Origin: Gymnothorax reevesii
Lineage: Eukaryota; Chordata; Actinopteri; Anguilliformes; Muraenidae
DNA length: 64,000 nucleotides
Direction: 5' to 3'
Assembly: GCA_029721435.1 (NCBI GenBank)
Contig: CM056573.1
Coordinates: 47,652,501-47,716,500 of the forward strand
Under the pieces are notes generated by a model that worked only from the letters and a program-made list of their open reading frames with translations, made no database searches and was not told the origin of the DNA. Both the position numbers and the translations under genes were made by a program. How positions within the stretch are numbered: the first letter of the stretch is position 1; each line of letters starts with the position of its first letter. This document shows positions 34,589 through 45,275 of this stretch, in pieces.

Positions 34589-35028
34589 TGTGATAGGTGG
34601 TGAGTGAGACGCCAAACAGAGTGGCCAGAAATAAAGAAGCACACGCAGAAGGGAGAGAGACAAATAAACAAAACAGGAGAGTGAGAATCGCGCTTTCTAC
34701 GGACCAAGATGTAGTCCGAGGCAAGGAAGCAAAGCGAGCTCGACAGGACGAACAGAAAGAGGAACACTTATTCCCCCACTAACTAGAACTCTTCCTCAAA
34801 CATGCAGCTAAACCCTAAGAGCTCTTTTACTAGAGACCTTACCGCCTAAAGTGCAAAACATAGCACTGACACTCTAGCAAGGGAAGTGAGGCGGAACTAG
34901 GGCTTAAATAGAATCCGGGCGACACCCCCAATTAATGCCAGCTGGCCCAAGAATTCGATTGAGAGCAAAGCGATGTCGTCCTAAACGAGAGCAGCAAAGA
35001 AAGCTCTCAAAGCCACCAAACCATGACA
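34589..35028 (-). repeat. 5' LTR (440 bp)
   Basis: Sense strand TGTCATGG ... TATCACA. TATTTAAG at 34910-34903 lies 32 bases before GCTAGAGTGT (34878-34869). Confidence 0.95.
34903..34910 (-). promoter_or_regulatory. TATA-like box of the LTR element
   Basis: TATTTAAG on the sense strand; expected start of transcription ~30 bases on, at GCTAGAGTGT. Confidence 0.65.
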
Positions 35029-35599
35029 GTCACTCAATGATTACAGGCCAGTGGCACTCACCTCTCTTGTTATGAAAGCCATTGAGAAAATTATGAAGCA
35101 GGAAATTATGAGTGTAAGACAAACACAACTTGACCCCCTTCAGTTAACCAATAGGGCAGGCAGGGGGGTTGAAGATGCTACTGGCAGCCTACTCAATATG
35201 GTGCTAAGCAATCTGGAAGGGGTAAAGCATTTTGCACGCTTACTATTTATTGATTCTCATCAGCTTTTAATTGTATTCAGCCACATATTTTAGCAGATAA
35301 ACTTTTAATGACACACAACATAAGGCTTATAGCCTGGCTGGTTGATTTTTTTAACCTTCAGATCCCAAAGAATCAAAGTCAATGGTATTTTATCAAAGAC
35401 CCTCCTGTCTTCCACTGGCTCCCCCTGTGGTGTGTCCTTTCCCCGCTCCTCTATGTTTTATACACAAATGAATGCCGTTCACAGTATGAGGGAAGTCAGG
35501 TGACCAGGTTTGCAGACGACTCTGTCATAGTATCCCTCCTGACCGGTAAAGAGTCTCACCATGGGCCAGTGGTGAATGATTTTAATGTATGGTGTAAGC
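35029..35599 (+). pseudogene. L2/Rex1-like LINE, segment 3 (RT core)
   Basis: Continues after the LTR insertion: PVALTSLVMKAIEKIMKQEI, LDPLQLTNRAGRGVEDAT, ARLLFIDSHQ, then LSPLLYVLYTNECRSQYEGS and FADDSVIVSLLTG. The catalytic FADD box is present. One internal frameshift near 35295. Ends in GTGTAAGC, the target duplication of the next element. Confidence 0.88.
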
Positions 35600-36064
35600 C
35601 ACAGAGATATAAGAGAAAAGAGTGGACGTCATGTGGGCTGGACCAAAGCAGAAACAGCAGAATAGCTTCGCCATCTTGTGTATGTATAAATGTCCAATGA
35701 GGCACATGTTAACAGTAGGCTAAACATGGGTGTTGACAAATTAGAGATTTGTTTTCCGAGTTCTTTTTTATCCTTTCATTCTTAAAATAGACTCGAATAA
35801 GGAATTGTAGTCAAACAACATTTATTTTAAAAAAATGTTTTATTAAAATCCGGTATATTTGATGTTTATTTGATCGGAAGGCATCAAAGAAAAATCGGAA
35901 CTTCAGCTGTTGTCCCGTATGAGCGAGTTTTACGAGCACGGTTTAGGCCAGTCATACTGCATTTTCCATTGAACGTCTGCTCCGATATACATACACAAGA
36001 TGGCGGCGGCGTGCTGCCACAGAAACAACGGGATTGTCCACTCTAGTTTTCTAATATCTCTGTG
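35600..36064. mobile_element. Non-autonomous DNA transposon with 8-bp TSD
   Basis: Exact 8-bp duplication GTGTAAGC at 35592-35599 and 36065-36072. Ends inverted: CACAGAGATATAAGAG and, on the minus strand, CACAGAGATATTAGAA, continuing with AGAGTGGAC in both. 465 bases, no transposase. An 8-bp duplication fits hAT or P superfamilies; the CAGAG start favours hAT. Confidence 0.88.
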
Positions 36065-36802
36065 GTGTAAGCATTCCTTTAGAAACATCAACGTCTCTTC
36101 AACAAAAGAAATGATCATTGATTTAGGAGACCGCACCCCCCTCACACCCCCACTGTTATTGATGGCCAGTCTGTGGACGTGATACAGAAGTATAAATACC
36201 TAGGAATAACAATTGATGAAAAACTCACTTTTGACTCCCACAATGATGCTGTCTGTGCCAAAACCTACCAACATATGCACTTTTATCGGAATTTGAGGAG
36301 TTTTAACATTGACAGTACGTTTATGTCCTGTTTTATTGAGTCTGTTTTAATCTCCTGTTTCATTTGCTGGTATGGGTCACTGACTATCGAAAATAAGAAA
36401 AGATTGGAAAAATGTGTTCATATTTGTAGCAAGATTGCAGGCTTAAACTTCTCTGAACTCTCCCATGCTTTTAACATTAGAACTGTGACTAAGGCCCAAT
36501 CTATTGCTGCTGACCCTAGCCACCCCCTTGCCTGTCATTTTAAACTACTTCCCTTAGGACAAAGGTACTTCATGCTAAGATGCAGATCCAACAGACTGAG
36601 AAATTTATTTGTTCCCACTGCCATCTCATTCTTAAACAAGACGAAATGACTTTTAATGCACTTTAGAGATTATTTTAGAACATGTTGTCACTTTATTTAT
36701 TTTTATTCATGTATTTATGATTTGTGAATTGTGTGCCATGTCTGTTCTTCTTGTTGTTTTACTGCTGGCTGTACCACAATTTGCTCCTTGGGGGCACCTT
36801 GA
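36065..36802 (+). pseudogene. L2/Rex1-like LINE, segment 4 (C-terminus and 3' end)
   Basis: WCKHSFRNINVSSTKEMIID continues directly from segment 3, followed by VDVIQKYKYLGITIDEKLTF, ESVLISCFICWYGS, KRLEKCVHICSKIAGL and RSNRLRNLFVPTAISFLN, stop at 36648. 3' UTR follows to GGGCACCTTGACCTTGA. This C-terminus is the common fish LINE type of the CR1/L2/Rex1 group; exact clade undetermined. Confidence 0.88.
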
Positions 36803-37297
36803 CCTTGAGGAGAAAGACCACCCCTCCTGTTATCAGCGTTCAGTTCAAAAGCCAGCATCTCTGATGGTATGGGGATGCATTCATGCACATGGCGGGGAAC
36901 ACTTGTTCAAAAAAGCACCATGAATGCTGAAAGGTAAATAAAGGTTTTACAGCAACATATACTCCCCTTCAGACAACATCTATTCCCGGAAAAGCCTATT
37001 TCAGCGGGACAATGCAAAACCACATACTGCAGATATTACAACAGCATGGCTTCATAGTAGAAGAGTCCTTGTGCTGAACTGGCCTGCCTGCAGTCCTGAT
37101 CTTTCACCGATTGAGAACACTTGGCTCATAATTAAAGGAAAAGTCCGTCAAAGGAGACCCGAAACTCTCCAGCAGCTGGAAGCCTGTATTAAACAAGAGT
37201 GGGATCAAATTCCAATGGCTAAACTCAAGAAACTTGTCTCCTCAATGCCCAGACGCCTCCACTCCGTGTTCAAAAGAAGAGGGGATACAATACCATG
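36803..37297 (+). pseudogene. Tc1 copy C, catalytic 3' half
   Basis: Resumes exactly where 25684 stopped (GAGGAGAAAGACCACCCCTC). Contains the second Asp region (RDNAKPHTADITTAWL) and SPDLSPIENTWLIIK with the Glu. Frameshifted. Interrupted at CCATG (37293-37297) by a solo LTR. Confidence 0.88.
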
Positions 37298-38307
37298 ATA
37301 TGGAATCAGTACGACACCAGATGCGAGGTGGAAGGGAAATGAGGATTTATTTAAAACAAAAGAAAACAGGCACGAGGGCCAACAAAAAAACTCGGCCCAA
37401 AGGGTTGCAAAAAGACAAACTAAGGAGTGCTTCACCGAGCAAAGAACTAAAGAGCTAAAAAGGCAAGAACAAAAAACCACTGGAAACTCCAGGCAGAAAT
37501 CCAAGAAAAATAAATAACAAGACTATGGTTATATATACAAGGGCTATGAACAAGACTTGGAAACAAGGACTTGAAAGCGAGACCATGAGCGAAGACTGGT
37601 ACATGAAACGAGACTTGAGACACTGTCTGCCAGCCAACTTCCACCGCAACCAGATAAAGGCTGAGAAATCAAGGACACATGAGGGGCAACACCTGGAGAA
37701 GGAGAACAAGAGGCATGGCAAGATCATGACATGGACAGAGATTGGATGACAAGACTTGCTCATTAAGAGAATGAGCGTGCTCAGCTTAAGTACCAATTAA
37801 GTATGCAGCTTGGAAGCAAGCTTGAATGTTAAGAACAGAAAAGCACAGCAAGATCTTGAAATAGCAAAGCAGGAATCATGACAATAAACTCCCTGTCTAA
37901 ATTAGTAATATTAGTAATGTGCCTATCTAATGAATTACACCACCCAGTGAGTGTTAGTAAATGTTAGTAACTTAAAAACAGTTAATTGTCAATTAAGCTT
38001 AGCAAGCCCCGAATCAGCACAGCATGGAAGGAAGGGGAAATACCAAAGCCAACCAGAGCTCTGAAATGTGCAACAACGAAGGCACGGGGCGGAACGCAGA
38101 CAAGCGGTGGAGTGGCTTGGCAGACCTGGCAAAAACAAAAACATGGAAAAGTAAAAACATGGACAATGAGCATGAATATTGAAATGCAATGACTGGATAC
38201 AAGAAACTGTTAAAACTGTGACTATGAACCTGAACAATGAACTATGAAATCTTGAACGTGAAACTGTTAAAACCATAAATGCTGCCAGGACCCCAGAACA
38301 CAACACA
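37298..38307 (-). mobile_element. Solo LTR (1010 bp)
   Basis: Flanked by a 5-bp duplication CCATG (37293-37297 and 38308-38312). Sense strand is minus: starts TGTGTTGTGTTCTGG and ends ...GATTCCATAT, with AATAAA at 37351-37346 near its 3' end. No coding domain. Internal words (GTTAGTAATGTG, GTTAGTAAATGTTAGTAAC) resemble those of the tandem LTR-like units at 41.5-43.8 kb, so the families may be related. The end does not finish in CA, so limits may be off by a base or two. Confidence 0.7.
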
Positions 38308-38533
38308 CCATGCTACACAGGCCCCAGTCCCAATTTTTTTGAGACCTGTAGCAGCCATCAAATTTGAAATGAGCTCATTTTGTGGTTAAAATTGGAAAAT
38401 TTCTCAATTTTAACATTTGCTATGTTATCTCTGTTCCACTGTGAATAAAATACTGGCTGGTGTGATTTGAAAGTCATTGCCTTTTTGATTTTATTCACAA
38501 TTTACACTGTTCCAACTATTTCGGAATTGGGGA
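38308..38533 (+). pseudogene. Tc1 copy C, 3' TIR
   Basis: CCATGCTACACAGGCCCC onward matches the 3' TIR of copies A and D, ending GGAATTGGGGATATA with a decayed last few bases. Confidence 0.85.
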
Positions 38534-38773
38534 TATATATATATAATATACAAGCACTCGCAACACAATTACATTTACGTTCATAGCATCTTTGGTTAAT
38601 ATTTACCAAGGGTGCCAAGATGAAGGGCACTGCATATCTTAGTAGTCACAAGTCACAATCCTCGTGTCTCAGTAATTGGCTCCACCCCCATTCCAACAGT
38701 CCGTGTGTGTTTTCGGGTTTGTATCTTTTAAATGATTTTTTGTCTTGTCTTTTCCTTTGCTCCCCATTTATAG

Positions 38774-39846
38774 AGTGCCGAATGTGACATTTAATGCAGT
38801 TGTTTTTCACTGCATTTTTCCACATTTGACAAAAAATATTTTTTTTCTCACATTTAGCAAAAGTTCATTTTCCCCACATTTATAAACTTTGTAGTATCAA
38901 GCGTAAATGTTAAATGTACTATGCCAAAATTATGTATGTAAGTTATTTAGTGGTTTCTATTATTTAGCTAAATGTATAAACATTTAACTAAATGTATGAA
39001 ACATTTAGCTAAATGTAAGAAACATATAGCTCAATATTCTATACTTTTAGTTATACATTTAGCTAAATATTTAATTAAAATTATGAAACATTTAGCTCAA
39101 TATTAAAAACATTTAGCTAAATATAGAACTAAGTGTATGAAACATCTTGCAATCTGTATGACACGTTTAGTGAAGTATTCAAATCAAAGTATAAAACATT
39201 TATCTAAATATATGAAACATGTAGCTAACATTTATTTAAATATTTAGCTAAATGTTTCATACATTTTGCTAAATGCTTGAAACTCATGTTAATGAGCTCC
39301 ACCCTCAGGCAGCGTTTCCCTGTGGCTCAGTAGATAATGCTGCACTGTTTATGAACGTGTCTGTCCTGGTTTGAATCCATTCTGTGCTATTTCTTATTCT
39401 GGCTGCATATAACTGGCATTGTGTAACTCTGCGATTTCTAGATTCATGGGATAAGTGCTCTTGCATATATGTTGTGAAACTGTACATTGTTTCACTGTAC
39501 AAAACATTTAGGTAAACATATAACTAAAAGTATAGAACATGTAGCTGACTGTTTCTTACATTTAGCTAAATGTTTTATACTTTTAATTATATATTTAGCT
39601 AAATGTTTCATACATTTAGTTAGAAGATTATACATTTTGCGAAAAAATTGAAAACACAAATAAAATCTTTAAGTTACATACATAATTTTGGAATAGCACA
39701 TTTAACATTTACGTTTGCCACTTCAAAGTTTATATGTGGGGATAATGAATATTTCTTTCGCTAAATGCGAGAAATAGAGGGTATTTTTGCTAAATGTGGG
39801 GGAAAAGCAGTGAAAAAACAGCATTAAATGTCCAATTTGGCACCCC
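38774..39846. mobile_element. Large foldback element with palindromic core
   Basis: Arms of about 170 bases (38774-38945 and 39675-39846) are reverse complements: AGTGCCGAATGTGACATTTA against GGTGCCAAATTGGACATTTA on the minus strand. The middle (38980-39660) is a degenerate array of ACATTTAGCTAAATGT, itself a palindrome, in both orientations. It is interrupted at about 39280-39480 by tRNA-like sequence. No transposase; no clear target duplication seen. Confidence 0.8.
39310..39385 (+). repeat. tRNA-like (SINE-head) sequence inside the foldback element
   Basis: TGTGGCTCAGTAGATAATGC resembles an A box and GGTTTGAATCC (39369-39379) a B box at tRNA-like spacing. It does not fold as a full tRNA and has no recognisable SINE tail, so it is likely a SINE relic or chance. 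Confidence 0.3.
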
Positions 39847-41230
39847 ATACCCATTGTCATCATTAGTCTACCTCGCCCCTTTTGTAGAGTGTCCCATCGA
39901 TATAATTTGCTTGTAATGTCAGTGCAGTAACTGGATTGTGATGGTTCATTCCCTACTAAACCTTCCAGTCTTCTAGTATTGAGCCGAGTGCATTTCTTTC
40001 ATGTGTTTGATAAAATAGCAAGGAGAAAGAATTTAATTGCACTTCTGAGACTAATTGATCGGAAGAAATTCCAAAGCCTTTAATCAGTCTCCTAAATTGG
40101 CACTGCGCTCTTGCTAACACCTTGTTTTTGCCGGTTCCTCTTTTGAGTCAATTTAATTGGAACACCACCCAAGCCTTCATCGAACTTCTGGATTGGGACC
40201 ACATTCCTGTTAAACCCTTTGGTTCTGTTTGCAAGCCTCTATCTTCCCTCGTATTCCTGTTAATAAATACTCCCTAGTGGATTATACCCTGAATCTGTGT
40301 TAGGTTTCTTGTCGGGATCATAAAAAAGACAGTATCATGGTTTTGGGGGCTTGCTGCCTGCTGTACATTTTCTTTGCCACCTGAGGACTGCCCTGCTCTC
40401 TGATTGGGTGGTTGATTGCTTATTGCTTGCAGCTGTGGAGAGGCTATTTAAGAAGCTCATCCACTGCTGTTTGGTGCTTTTGTGTCACTCTTGCGAGGAC
40501 TAGTCAGCCCTTAGCGTTTAGTCAGAGGAAACTCCTTGAAAGAGCTTAGGATTTGGGTGTTTGTCCGACCTATTTGTTTGTTTCTCCGATTTATCGTTCT
40601 GTTAGAGTATATTTTCTGTCCCGCTGAAGGTCTTGTTTGCAAGAGCATTGTCTTTACTCGACTTCTCTCATTTCGCTCCCGTTTTAGCAGAAGGGAGTGG
40701 TTACTTTCTCATGAAAGCTCATTTTTTTGGGAGGATTTTCACCCACTTTTTCTGGGTTGTTTTTTGCTGGTGGAATTGCTGGGGAGTTACGCTCCTTTTT
40801 TCTGTTACCCTTTCTCATGTCAGTGGTCACGTTTCATGGGTGGCTTTTAGAAACCCTGTCCTGTGTCCCATCTGGGCCTCCATCCCATTCCCCCTCTGAC
40901 ATTGTAAAATATTCCTTTAAAACATGTTAAAATATTTCCTACGATATTTTTCCTTTTTGGTGAAGAGCAGCATTCTCTCTAATCCAATGACAAATGTAAT
41001 GTTTTGCACTTTGTGTAAAGTGCAGATGCACGGAGGGCCGGAAGTTGAGGACTGGACTCAGGTGCAAGGATGGACTAGGTAGTATGTAATAAGCCAGCTG
41101 CACGGCAGAAGACAAACTAATACAAAACAAGGAACAGAGGTTCCTAAAATTAGCACTTGTAGAAAGTCTGGGTTATGCTGCAGTAACATTGCATTACACA
41201 TAGGAAAAGAAATGGTAAACAAGGTTCCTT
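39847..41230. other. Non-coding stretch, possible LTR fragment
   Basis: 40260-40330 (AATAAATACTCCC ... TTTCTTGTCGGGATCA) followed by CTATTTAAGAAG near 40445 looks like pieces of LTR promoter and poly(A) signals, but no ends or partner were found. Confidence 0.35.
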
Positions 41231-41341
41231 CTCACAATAAAAATCCCAGTGTTAATTCAACTCAGTTCATTTGAGTCCACCATGGATGGGTTGGTCTCAA
41301 ACTACTGGAACTGAATTAACACTGGGATTTTTGCTGTGAAA
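41231..41341. mobile_element. Short foldback MITE
   Basis: About 110 bases. AAAAATCCCAGTGTTAATTC at 41240 onward is mirrored by GAATTAACACTGGGATTTTT at 41312 onward, with CTCACA/TGTGAA at the outer ends and a ~35-base centre. Would form a long hairpin. Confidence 0.85.
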
Positions 41342-41497
41342 GAATAACGTGCTAGTAAAACAGCATGAGGCTCTAGGTTTTATAAATTTGTGAATACAGA
41401 AAATACACCCAGATACAAGACTGTCAAACAAACATTACACAAATTTCACAATGAGACTGAGGAAAGCTCTGCGAGAACCAGGAAATGCAGTAGAGCC

Positions 41498-42680
41498 ATT
41501 TTATTGGTAAAGGGGGTGACCCCCCGCAGGGCGAAAAACAGTACAAAGTCCACAATCCAAAAGTCGAAATCCAGTTGGGCAAAAATAGTATCAAAAACCA
41601 GGGCAGCAATCACAGTAATCGTAGTCGGACAGAAATGGGTCTGGTACACAGGAATAGTACTATCAGAGAGACAAGCCAGAATCCACAGGACGTAATCCGA
41701 ATCGTTACCAGGGCAGCAAACAGATCTCGTAGTCGGGCAGAAAAATGGTCAAAACACACAGATGCAACAGTAATCCAAAAACACAGAGGCAAAAATCAAG
41801 TCAGGCAATCCAGTCAGAAAGATAAACACTGAGAAATCGAGGCGAGAAACGTAGCACAAGAAAACTAGGGAGAACAATCTGACAAGAGTGTGAACCAAAC
41901 AGACATCTTATATACACATCCGGGGTGAACACATGACCAGGGAGAACAGGTGCAATCAATGGTAACAACGATCAGGGAGAGACACATGAGGAATAAACTA
42001 ATTACATGAATTTGGCTGTAGCCAAAACGCAGACAGGGATCACAAGACAAACCTAAGTACAAAACATCAGCTCCGGTTAAGGAGTACTAAAGTGCCAAGA
42101 TAAAAGAAAAGGAAAGCACAAAGTATAAGTGGAAATCCACAGAAACTTGCAGCAGAGGTAATTAAGGATAGGCAAGGAGGCGGAGATTAGAATTGAGCGA
42201 CTGCTGAGAGATCATTAGTCAATTAGTATGTGCAGCTATACAATCCCAAGTGCTTGTTAGTAAGTTAGTAAAAATATACAAGATTAGTGTGGTTAGTAAT
42301 TAGCAAAAACAATAAACTGTTAGTATGTGTTAGTAAGACAGTAAAAGAGACGAAGGAAGAACACGAGATAATGAAGGAAGATTGAGACCCAGAAACCAAT
42401 AAATCACCCGAATGAGTGCACACAAGACAAGGGACCGTGAGCAAAGATACACACAAGACAAGGAAGGGGAGACAAAGTGCAAAGCATGGAAATGAAAACA
42501 TGGCATGGAAACCAAATGATCTAAACATGAAAAATAAACAAGAAATCTAAATTACCAAAACACAAAACACAATCCTAAGAATAGTCATAAGGCAGGCAGT
42601 GGTCACTAAACACAAAAAGCATACATGGCAAAGCCAGGCACAGAACTTAAACATGACAGCAGAATCACAGATCACAACAA
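41498..42680 (-). repeat. LTR-like unit 1 of a tandem pair
   Basis: Shares with unit 2: GGGGGTGACCCCCCGCAGGGC / GGGGTAACCCCCGCAGGGC, CAATCCAAAAGTCGAAATCC, CCAGGGCAGCA, AATCGTAGTC and a GTTAGTA-rich part. On the minus strand it starts TGTTGTGATCTGTG and has AATAAA near 41503, features of an LTR with promoter and poly(A). No coding domain. Confidence 0.65.
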
Positions 42681-43778
42681 GTTTTTTATTTAGCGAGGGG
42701 GGTAACCCCCGCAGGGCAGAAGGCAACAGTACAGAGTCCGCAATCCAAAAGTCAAAATCCAGTGGGGCAGAAATAGAGTCGTAACCAGGGCAGCAAACAC
42801 AAAAATCGTAGTCAGGCAAAACAGATTCGGTACACAGGCAGTGGTTTGTAGGAGAAGCCAAAATCAGAAACCAAAGGGCAATTCGAATCGTTAACAGGGC
42901 AGCAATCCACAAAATCGTAGTCTGACAAAAGGGGGTTGAATACACAGATGCAACAGAGAACAAAGAAGGGCAAGCCAAAATCAGAACGGACGGATGATCC
43001 AGTCAGAGAAGAAACGCAATGACTACGAGGCGAGATAAAGAGCAGCACAGGTAAACACGAGAAACGATCTGACACAGAATAACTGTGAAGAGACAGCTTC
43101 ACAGGTGCCAAAACGCGGACAGGGATCACGGGACAAGCCTATATACAAACAAACGGCTTCAGTCAAGGAGTTTTAACGTGCACAGATAATTAGAGAAAGG
43201 ACAGCGTGATCAGATGTGGAGTTTCCACAGAAATGCAACAAAGAAGATTAGGGAGAGGCAAGAGGCGGAGACAAAAACAGGGCGAGTGCTGAGAGCATGT
43301 TAATCAATAAGTAAGTCAAACTATACAATCCCTTAGTGCTCGTTAGTAAGTTATTATTGTATACAATGTTAGTTATTGTCAGTAACTTCTAGAGAAAACA
43401 ACAAACTGTTAGTACGATTAGTAAGATAGAAAAGTAAGGTGAAGTAAGCAAACGAGATCGGAAGGAAGGCTGAAATCCAGAATCCAATAAATCACCCGAA
43501 GAGTGACACGCAGTACTGGGGCTCTGCACGATGACAAGACGAAAGACCAGACGGGGAAGACAAAGTGCAATTCATAGAGGAAAACATGGACCGGAGTGAA
43601 ACTATGGCAATATGCGAAATATGGAAAAGTAAAAACTAAGACAATACATACACAAATACATGATACCAATACACAATACACATATCCAAGAATAGTCAGA
43701 CAAAGCAAAGGTCCAAAACCAAATTAGACATATATCAAAAGCAGAGAATCATGGCAAGACAGATCAGAAGCATAACAA
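42681..43778 (-). repeat. LTR-like unit 2 of a tandem pair
   Basis: On the minus strand starts TGTTATGCTTCTGATCTG and has AATAAA near 42690, just before unit 1 begins. Moderately diverged from unit 1. Confidence 0.65.
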
Positions 43779-44049
43779 GCTCAGTCTTAAATTCATACTG
43801 CTACCACCTAGTGGTAATGAGAAACAAGTGTTGATGATAATTGAATACTGACTGAAGCGCGATCCGGGATTTAGTAGACTGGTGAGTTGGATGGGTAGAG
43901 GGATGGCCTTACAAGAATGTGGTTTTCTGCATGAAATGGAGTATTTGATGACTTCTTTATTTTTACTTATAAACTTAAAATATGTATAAATATAAATGGG
44001 CATTATCATTTTTTGACAGTGAAGCACTACTACATTGTTACGCAAAAAA
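43779..44049. other. Non-coding stretch
   Basis: No gene or repeat identified. Confidence 0.5.
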
Positions 44050-44945
44050 AAGAAAGTTTTCAGCTTAATGACCCTACTTTAATCAGTTTGGTATTCCTAC
44101 ATCTAGAACCTCTCCTGATCCTTCAAATTCTGAGGTCAACATTTATGGACTCTCCTTTTCAGCTGGTCCCACAGGTTTTCTATTTGGTTTTAGTCAGAGG
44201 ACTTGGATGGAAAATCCACAATTGAGCGGTCAAAGAAACATTTTCATGCTGATTTAGATCCTTGCTTTGATCATTATTCTGCAGTCCGTTCCAAAGTCAG
44301 TTAGGGTTTCATTTCATATGCATCAGGACTTGACAGAATCCATAATACCATGAATCCTAACAAACTGTCCAGGGCATTTGTAAGAAGAACAGCCCCACAA
44401 CATCAAAGATCCACCACCACACTTCACAGTGTGGATCGGGACCAAACGGCTATTTTTCTTTTTATGCTTAACCCATCTATGATCTCATCTGACCATAGAC
44501 TTCCATCCCAATGGTAATTCCAGCACCATTTGGCACACTGTGGGTGCGTGAGTGTGTTTTTTGCTGACAACAGAGACTTTTATCTAGCAACTCTCCCAAA
44601 CATCTTGTGGTGTTGGAGATGGAATACAATCATAGTTTTTGAGAATTTCTTAGCCAAGACACAATTAATATCTGAAACTCTCTGACTGTAATCCTTGGGA
44701 TTTCCTTTGCCACTTGAAACAACCTTGTACATTCAGAATAGGCACACATCCTCTTTCAGGCTGATTTTTACCATTGCCATATGCCTTAAACTAATCAAGT
44801 GATTCGCTGATTGTCAAAAATGGGTATTTTCAGCTTTTTTTTTCTTTAGCTATTTTCTTATAGGCATTTTTGCTTTTGTGAAGCTCAACCACTTTCTGTC
44901 GTTCATCTTTGCTGGATTTTTTTGTCTCAAACATGGTGAAGGATG
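44050..44945 (-). pseudogene. Old Tc1-like element, minus strand
   Basis: From 44936 down: SSKDERQKVVELHKSKNAYK, the first helix-turn-helix, then frameshifted interior, and near 44440-44320 CGGGSLMLWGCSSYKCPG with QFVRIHGIMDS, a block between the first and second catalytic Asp. Riddled with stops. A subfamily different from A-E. Confidence 0.75.
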
Positions 44946-44976
44946 ATGAAGGGAAATTGACCCCAAGGAAACAGGA

Positions 44977-44977
<1 letters not shown>

Positions 44978-45015
<38 letters not shown>
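44978..45015. repeat. (CAAT)n microsatellite
   Basis: About nine AATC units. Confidence 0.95.
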
Positions 45016-45017
<2 letters not shown>

Positions 45018-45275
45018 CCTTTACTGCAGGGAAGTTCCACGGACTGGAGTCTCTTTTGCTGGGGAGCCCTGATAACAACAAAACAATTACAATGGTAAGT
45101 TAAAGACAAGCAACACAGATTACAAAATTACAAACAACAATTCCAGTTTAAAGGAATAATAAACTAGGCTTATGCCGTCGGAGGCGACCGGTTGGGGTAT
45201 ATCCCCGAACGCCCCCAATCCTCCAATTCCCCAATCCTTGAATAGACCTTGAATAGACTTTCATTAGAACTTAAT
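45016..45275. other. Repeat-like stretch
   Basis: Contains GCCGTCGGAGGCGACCGG and TATATCCCCGAACGCC (45175-45215), partly echoed at 45777-45835 (TAATATCCCCGAGACGCC) on the far side of the 152-bp repeat. Confidence 0.5.

Larger units (their letters stand above)
30269..35028 (-). mobile_element. Full-length Tf1/sushi-type (Ty3/Gypsy chromovirus) LTR retrotransposon, defective
   Basis: 4760 bases between two LTRs of 448 and 440 bp, flanked by a perfect 5-bp duplication GTCAC (30264-30268 and 35029-35033). Sense strand is minus: 5' LTR 35028-34589, a 16-base leader, gag, protease, RT, RNase H, integrase, the tail of a chromodomain, a polypurine tract and 3' LTR 30716-30269. The RT is closest to vertebrate sushi-type elements (STSPAGAGFFFVGKKDGGLR). 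Multiple defects: stop in gag, altered zinc knuckle, lost RT catalytic box, deleted integrase. The LTRs differ by scattered substitutions and a few indels, so the insertion is not very recent, but it is younger than the LINE it splits. Confidence 0.93.

Noticed and set aside
36000..36030. Start codon in ATGGCGGCGGCGTGC as a gene start
   Set aside because: Lies inside the 8-bp-TSD element and the frame closes without a known domain.
39310..39385. A tRNA gene
   Set aside because: A- and B-box-like words are present, but no cloverleaf could be formed.
41390..43129. ORFs of 85-143 codons in the LTR-like pair
   Set aside because: No gag or pol motif, and frames are not shared between the two units.
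44978..45015. CRISPR-like array
   Set aside because: A simple tetranucleotide repeat without spacers, in a vertebrate genome.
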